DNA of 7,528 nucleotides, taken from Alphaproteobacteria bacterium (GTDB lineage: Bacteria; Pseudomonadota; Alphaproteobacteria; Micavibrionales; CSBR16-224). Both the position numbers and the translations under genes were made by a program. Below are positions 4,241-7,528 of this stretch, piece after piece (the first letter of the stretch is position 1; each line of letters starts with the position of its first letter). The notes beneath the pieces are model-generated. The model was not told the origin of the DNA, did not search any database, and saw only the letters and a program-made list of their open reading frames with translations. The stretch covers positions 1 to 7,528 of the forward strand of contig SBHI01000169.1 of the NCBI GenBank assembly GCA_006226225.1. The letters are read 5' to 3'.

Positions 4241-5812
4241 TCAGGCGGCGACCAATTGCTCGCGCGTTGCCGTCAGGCGGATGCCGGGAGCGTTTTCCAA
4301 AGCATGATCCAGATGCCATGCATTGCGCGCCATGAAGACAGGGGCCCCGTCATGGTCATCGGCGATGCTGACCAGATTGTCGTCAATGAATTTTTTGACG
4401 GCTTTCGGGTCATCACCTTCGATCCAGCGGGCGGTGTACAGGCTGGTCGTTTCAAATTTGACCGGAATATTATATTCGGTGCGAATGCGGTCGGCGAGAA
4501 CGTCAAATTGCAGCGAACCGACAACACCGACAATCCAGTGCGGATCCATGCGCGGCTTCAATACGCTGGCCGCACCTTCTTCCGCCAGTTGCTGCAGAGC
4601 CTTGCCCAGATGTTTGGCGCGCATCGGGTCTTCGGGCAGGATGCGTTTCAAAAGCTCCGGCGCGAAATTCGGGATGCCTGTGATGTGCAGGTCTTCGCCT
4701 TCAGTCAGTGCATCGCCGATTCGTAAGTTCCCGTGGTTCGGGATACCGATAATATCACCGGGAAAGGCTTCTTCCGCGACCTCGCGATCCTGCGCCAGAA
4801 ACAGTTGCGGATTGTGGATGGTCAGCGTTTTGCCGCTGCGCACATGTTTCAGCTTCATACCGCGTTTGAAATGACCGGAACACAGCCGCGCGAAGGCGAT
4901 GCGGTCACGGTGTTTCGGGTCCATATTGGCCTGAATTTTAAAGACGAAGGCGCTGACTTTTTTCTCGTCAGGGTCGATTTTGCGCTCGGCTGCGGGCTGC
5001 GGACGCGGGACGGGGGCAAAGCGCTCCAACCCGTGCAGCAATTCGCGCACGCCGAAATTGTTCAGGGCACTGCCGAAAAAGACCGGGCTCATATGACCTT
5101 CCAGATAAGCTTCCGGCTTGAGCGGCGGACACAAACCGCGTGCCATTTCAACACCGCCACGCAATTCTTTCAGGGCGTCGGCGGGCAGTTGCGTTTCCAG
5201 TTTCGGGTCATCAAGGCCGGTGCATTTCTCCCCTTCGGCGGGGCGGTCGCCCTTGCTGCGGGACAGCAAAATCAGCTGGTCATCCAGCAGGTCGTAACAG
5301 CCGAGGAAATTGCGTCCCATGCCGATCGGCCAGCTGGCGGGGGTGACATCCAGCGCCAGTTTCTGTTCGATTTCATCCAGCAGATCAAAAGTATCGCGGC
5401 CTTCGCGATCCATTTTATTGATAAAGGTGATGACGGGCATATCGCGCAAGCGGCAGACTTCGAACAGTTTCAGCGTCTGTGCCTCAATACCCTTGGCGGC
5501 ATCAATGACCATGATGGCAGAATCAACGGCGGTCAGCGTGCGGTAGGTATCTTCGCTAAAATCTTCGTGACCGGGTGTGTCCAGCAGATTGAAAATCATA
5601 TCGTGATAGCAAAAGGTCATCACGCTGGAAGCGACCGAGATGCCGCGTTCCTGTTCAACCTTCATCCAGTCGGAGCGGGCGCGGCGCGCATCGCCGCGTG
5701 CCTTGACCGCACCGGCAAGCTGGATCGCGCCGCCGAACAGCAGCAGTTTTTCTGTCAGTGTGGTTTTACCCGCATCGGGGTGCGAAATAATGGCGAAAGT
5801 CTTGCGTTTCAT
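4241..5812 (-). CDS. prfC: Peptide chain release factor 3 (RF3), translational GTPase
   Basis: RF3 is a ribosome-dependent GTPase that recycles RF1/RF2 from the ribosome after peptide release. The 523 residues compare with about 529 in E. coli. The G domain shows G1 SHPDAGKTT (10-18), switch I/G2 QERGISV (54-60), G3 DTPGH (78-82), G4 NKMD (132-135) and G5 SAL (about 248). Domain II follows, about 285-380, including KIQANMDPKHRDRIAF and GDIIGIPNHGNLRIGD; the C-terminal domain has VVGSLQFDVLADRI. It has SHPDAGKTT, typical of RF3, rather than the EF-G/LepA forms. The N-terminus is about 10 residues shorter than in E. coli, and an in-frame TAA seven codons upstream rules out a longer form. No Shine-Dalgarno sequence is visible before the ATG. 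The glycosyltransferase gene ends 25 bases upstream, so coupling is likely. Confidence 0.97.
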   Translation of the reverse strand: MKRKTFAIISHPDAGKTTLTEKLLLFGGAIQLAGAVKARGDARRARSDWMKVEQERGISVASSVMTFCYHDMIFNLLDTPGHEDFSEDTYRTLTAVDSAIMVIDAAKGIEAQTLKLFEVCRLRDMPVITFINKMDREGRDTFDLLDEIEQKLALDVTPASWPIGMGRNFLGCYDLLDDQLILLSRSKGDRPAEGEKCTGLDDPKLETQLPADALKELRGGVEMARGLCPPLKPEAYLEGHMSPVFFGSALNNFGVRELLHGLERFAPVPRPQPAAERKIDPDEKKVSAFVFKIQANMDPKHRDRIAFARLCSGHFKRGMKLKHVRSGKTLTIHNPQLFLAQDREVAEEAFPGDIIGIPNHGNLRIGDALTEGEDLHITGIPNFAPELLKRILPEDPMRAKHLGKALQQLAEEGAASVLKPRMDPHWIVGVVGSLQFDVLADRIRTEYNIPVKFETTSLYTARWIEGDDPKAVKKFIDDNLVSIADDHDGAPVFMARNAWHLDHALENAPGIRLTATREQLVAA

Positions 5813-5837
5813 GGAAGGGATACGGCTTTCTTATTCT

Positions 5838-7136
5838 TTAAAGGCTGCCGACAAGCGGCTGATGGGTGATTTGCGGCGGTTCGCCGGGCTGTTGCTGCGG
5901 CACGGCGGCCAGCGGTGCGGCCTGCGATAACCCGCGTCCCAGCAGATCGGCATAGACGGCCAGTGTTTCACGGCACATTTTTTCATTCAGGAAGTTTTCC
6001 GCGACATGTGCCATTGCTTGTGTTGCCAGTACGGCGCGCTGCCGTGTGTCCAATCCCATAACAGCATCAAGCGTCAGTGCCAGCGCTTCGGCATCACCCG
6101 GCGGGATCAACCAGCCGGTTTCGCCGCTGCGGACACTTTCTTTAAAGCCGCCGTGATCGGTGGCAATAACGGGGCGTCCCATTGCCTGTGCCTCGATCGG
6201 CACACGTCCGAAACCTTCAGGCTGTGTTGTCGGGCAGACAATCGCGCTGGACAGCATATAGGCGGCGGGCATGTCATCGCATTGGTCAACGATGCGTACA
6301 CGGCTTTGCAGGTTCTTTTCTTCGATCAGCTGTTCCAACTCTGTACGGAAGCGGCCTTTGCGATCTTTGCCGACGAAGACACAGAAGAAATCCTGATGTT
6401 TCATCTGCGACAGTGCTTCGATGCATTCGCGGTGGCCTTTGCCTTCGGTCAGGCGCGAGGGCAGCAGAATAACGGGAGATTCGTCGGGCAGACGCCAGTT
6501 CTTGGAAATCTTGATCAACCGGTCGGGCGTGACGGAATTGGGATGGAATTTCTCCAGCGATACGCCGCGATGGATCACCGTGATGTTGGCGCGGGGGATT
6601 TTATATTCCTCCACCAGGTAATCGGCCAGAAAATGCGAGACGGTAATGACGCGCTCCCCTTTGGCAATGGCGCTGTTGTAAAAACGCTTGAACCCGTTTT
6701 CAACGCGGTGCGCCGCATGGCAGCTGGTGACGTAACGGATGCCGCATTCGCGGGCGGCTTTGCGCGCGCTCCATGCCGGGGCGCGGCTGGCCGCATGCAC
6801 CAGATCCACCTGATAATCACGGATGATTTTCTTCAGGCGCTCGATATTGCGCATCATCACGAAAGGGTTTTTGCTGTTGACCGGGCATTGGATATGCGTG
6901 CCGCCTGCGCGGGTGATTTCATGCGCGCGTCGTCCGCCTGCGGAAACGACAATGGATAGACCGCCTGCCGCGATAATGGCGGCATTCATATCAATCACGC
7001 CTTGCTCGACCCCGCCGCCGTCCAGTCCCGGAATAATCTGCATGATCACAGGCGGCCTGATGCCGCCGGAAAAGCTGACATTGGCGCCGGGATTTTGACC
7101 TTGTTCATGAATGCGCAGCATGGCGTGTCTCAACAT
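5838..7136 (-). CDS. Glycosyltransferase family 4 (GT-B fold), probable cell-envelope glycan synthesis
   Basis: This is a retaining GT4 enzyme that would transfer a sugar from a nucleotide-sugar donor, probably at the cytoplasmic face of the inner membrane. It has 432 residues from the 7136 start. The N-terminal Rossmann domain has the glycine-rich loop GLDGGGVEQG (37-46). The donor-binding half has PSRLTEGKG (226-234; Arg228, Lys233) and the EX7E motif, E307-GFGRVPI-E315, followed by GRPVIATDHGG. A Pro/Gln-rich tail begins near 405. No membrane segment is seen. The acceptor cannot be told; LPS core or capsule are possible. The start is unsure: ATG at 7136 directly follows a hairpin, ATG at 7121 is in frame, and the conserved region begins only near residue 30. 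It lies 26 bases after trxA and 25 before prfC on the same strand. Confidence 0.92.
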   Translation of the reverse strand: MLRHAMLRIHEQGQNPGANVSFSGGIRPPVIMQIIPGLDGGGVEQGVIDMNAAIIAAGGLSIVVSAGGRRAHEITRAGGTHIQCPVNSKNPFVMMRNIERLKKIIRDYQVDLVHAASRAPAWSARKAARECGIRYVTSCHAAHRVENGFKRFYNSAIAKGERVITVSHFLADYLVEEYKIPRANITVIHRGVSLEKFHPNSVTPDRLIKISKNWRLPDESPVILLPSRLTEGKGHRECIEALSQMKHQDFFCVFVGKDRKGRFRTELEQLIEEKNLQSRVRIVDQCDDMPAAYMLSSAIVCPTTQPEGFGRVPIEAQAMGRPVIATDHGGFKESVRSGETGWLIPPGDAEALALTLDAVMGLDTRQRAVLATQAMAHVAENFLNEKMCRETLAVYADLLGRGLSQAAPLAAVPQQQPGEPPQITHQPLVGSL

Positions 7137-7154
7137 CCCGCCTGTGGCGGCGGG
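7137..7154 (-). repeat. Short GC-rich hairpin between trxA and the glycosyltransferase gene
   Basis: CCCGCC (7137-7142) pairs with GGCGGG (7149-7154) around a six-base loop. It fills the gap between the trxA stop codon and the ATG at 7136. No T-run follows, so it is not a good terminator. It could lower translation from the 7136 start, mark an mRNA processing site between the two genes, or simply favour the downstream start at 7121. Confidence 0.5.
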
Positions 7155-7162
7155 TCTTTCCT

Positions 7163-7486
7163 TTAAGCGATATTTTGTTCAATCCAGCTTTTGCAGGCGT
7201 CTTTGCTCATTGCGCCGCGGGTTTCGGCAATGATTTCGCCGTCCTTAAACAGGATCAGAGTCGGAATTGCGCGGACACCGTATTTGGTCGGCGCTTCCGG
7301 GCTTTCCTCAATATTCACTTTGGTGATTTTGACTTTGCCGCTCATATCGCCGGCCAGCGCATCCAGCGCAGAACCCATAACCTTACAAGGGCCGCACCAT
7401 TCCGCCCAGAAATCAACCAGCACCGGGCCTTCCGCTTTTAAAACTTCCGCTTCAAATTCCTGATCCGTAATCGGGTGTACAGACAT
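7163..7486 (-). CDS. trxA: Thioredoxin
   Basis: This is a cytoplasmic dithiol reductant for ribonucleotide reductase, PAPS reductase and oxidised proteins, recharged by thioredoxin reductase. The 107 residues match classical Trx1 length. The active site is WCGPC (30-34) in the context VDFWAEWCGPCK, with the buried Asp25, the cis-Pro loop AIPT (Pro75) and GVRAIPTLILFKDGE (70-84). No signal peptide is present, so it is not a periplasmic paralogue. The start has a strong Shine-Dalgarno sequence, GGAGG at 7496-7500, nine bases upstream. No promoter is visible in the 28 bases to the window edge, so the gene probably belongs to a longer operon. In many alphaproteobacteria trxA follows addA; that cannot be checked here. 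Confidence 0.96.
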   Translation of the reverse strand: MSVHPITDQEFEAEVLKAEGPVLVDFWAEWCGPCKVMGSALDALAGDMSGKVKITKVNIEESPEAPTKYGVRAIPTLILFKDGEIIAETRGAMSKDACKSWIEQNIA

Positions 7487-7528
7487 CTTGCTTCTCCTCC
7501 GTCTTTTATTTCTGATTTTTACGGCTTC

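Noticed and set aside
4733..5869. Long plus-strand ORF of 378 codons opposite prfC
   Set aside because: It lies wholly over the well-supported RF3 gene on the other strand, has no Shine-Dalgarno sequence and no recognisable motif; it is a shadow of codon bias.
6006..6959. Plus-strand ORF of 317 codons opposite the glycosyltransferase
   Set aside because: Its Cys/His-rich, domain-free translation is the mirror of the GT4 codons; the GT4 motifs settle the strand.
1..7528. Mobile element, CRISPR array, phage or defence island
   Set aside because: No transposase, integrase, regularly spaced repeats or foreign-looking gene block were seen; nearly all space is filled by core genes and their control regions.

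Overview
This is an ordinary core-chromosome segment. It most likely comes from an alphaproteobacterium of moderate GC content. The evidence is a 205-residue S4 with the N-terminus usual in that class, a cysteine-free L31 ending in an ARFKKRFG-type tail, an alphaproteobacterial IbpA-type Hsp20 with a ROSE-like leader, and TTGAC/CTTGAA promoters. Genus cannot be set by eye. No mobile element, CRISPR array, tRNA or rRNA was seen.

Layout, left to right. (1) Positions 1-1157, minus strand: rarA (AAA+ replication/recombination ATPase), cut off at the left edge. (2) A divergent intergenic region of about 205 bp carries the rpsD promoter and a foldable leader, followed by rpsD (30S S4) on the plus strand and its terminator. 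(3) Positions 2046-2877, minus strand: an hsp20 unit with an RpoH-like promoter, a three-hairpin leader whose last hairpin matches the ROSE thermometer motif and masks the hsp20 Shine-Dalgarno sequence, an overlapping 24-codon upstream ORF, the hsp20 gene, a doubtful 45-aa ORF and a terminator. (4) rpmE (L31), minus strand, with promoter and terminator. (5) An unrecognised protein with two predicted membrane segments, minus strand, with its own promoter. (6) A tightly spaced minus-strand run, trxA -> glycosyltransferase (GT4) -> prfC (RF3), with gaps of about 25 bp, probably co-transcribed and entering from beyond the right edge.

Functionally, the window mixes translation (S4, L31, RF3), protein and redox stress (Hsp20, thioredoxin), replication stress (RarA) and envelope sugar chemistry (GT4). 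The genes do not form one pathway. rpsD is the only plus-strand gene; it is flanked by a divergent promoter region on one side and a pair of facing terminators on the other.

The best regulatory signal is the hsp20 leader. Weaker but checkable signals are the structured rpsD leader, the two small ORFs around hsp20, and the uncharacterised membrane protein. I see no sign of a multi-gene novel system such as defence, secondary metabolism or a mobile island. All folds and promoters were worked out by hand.
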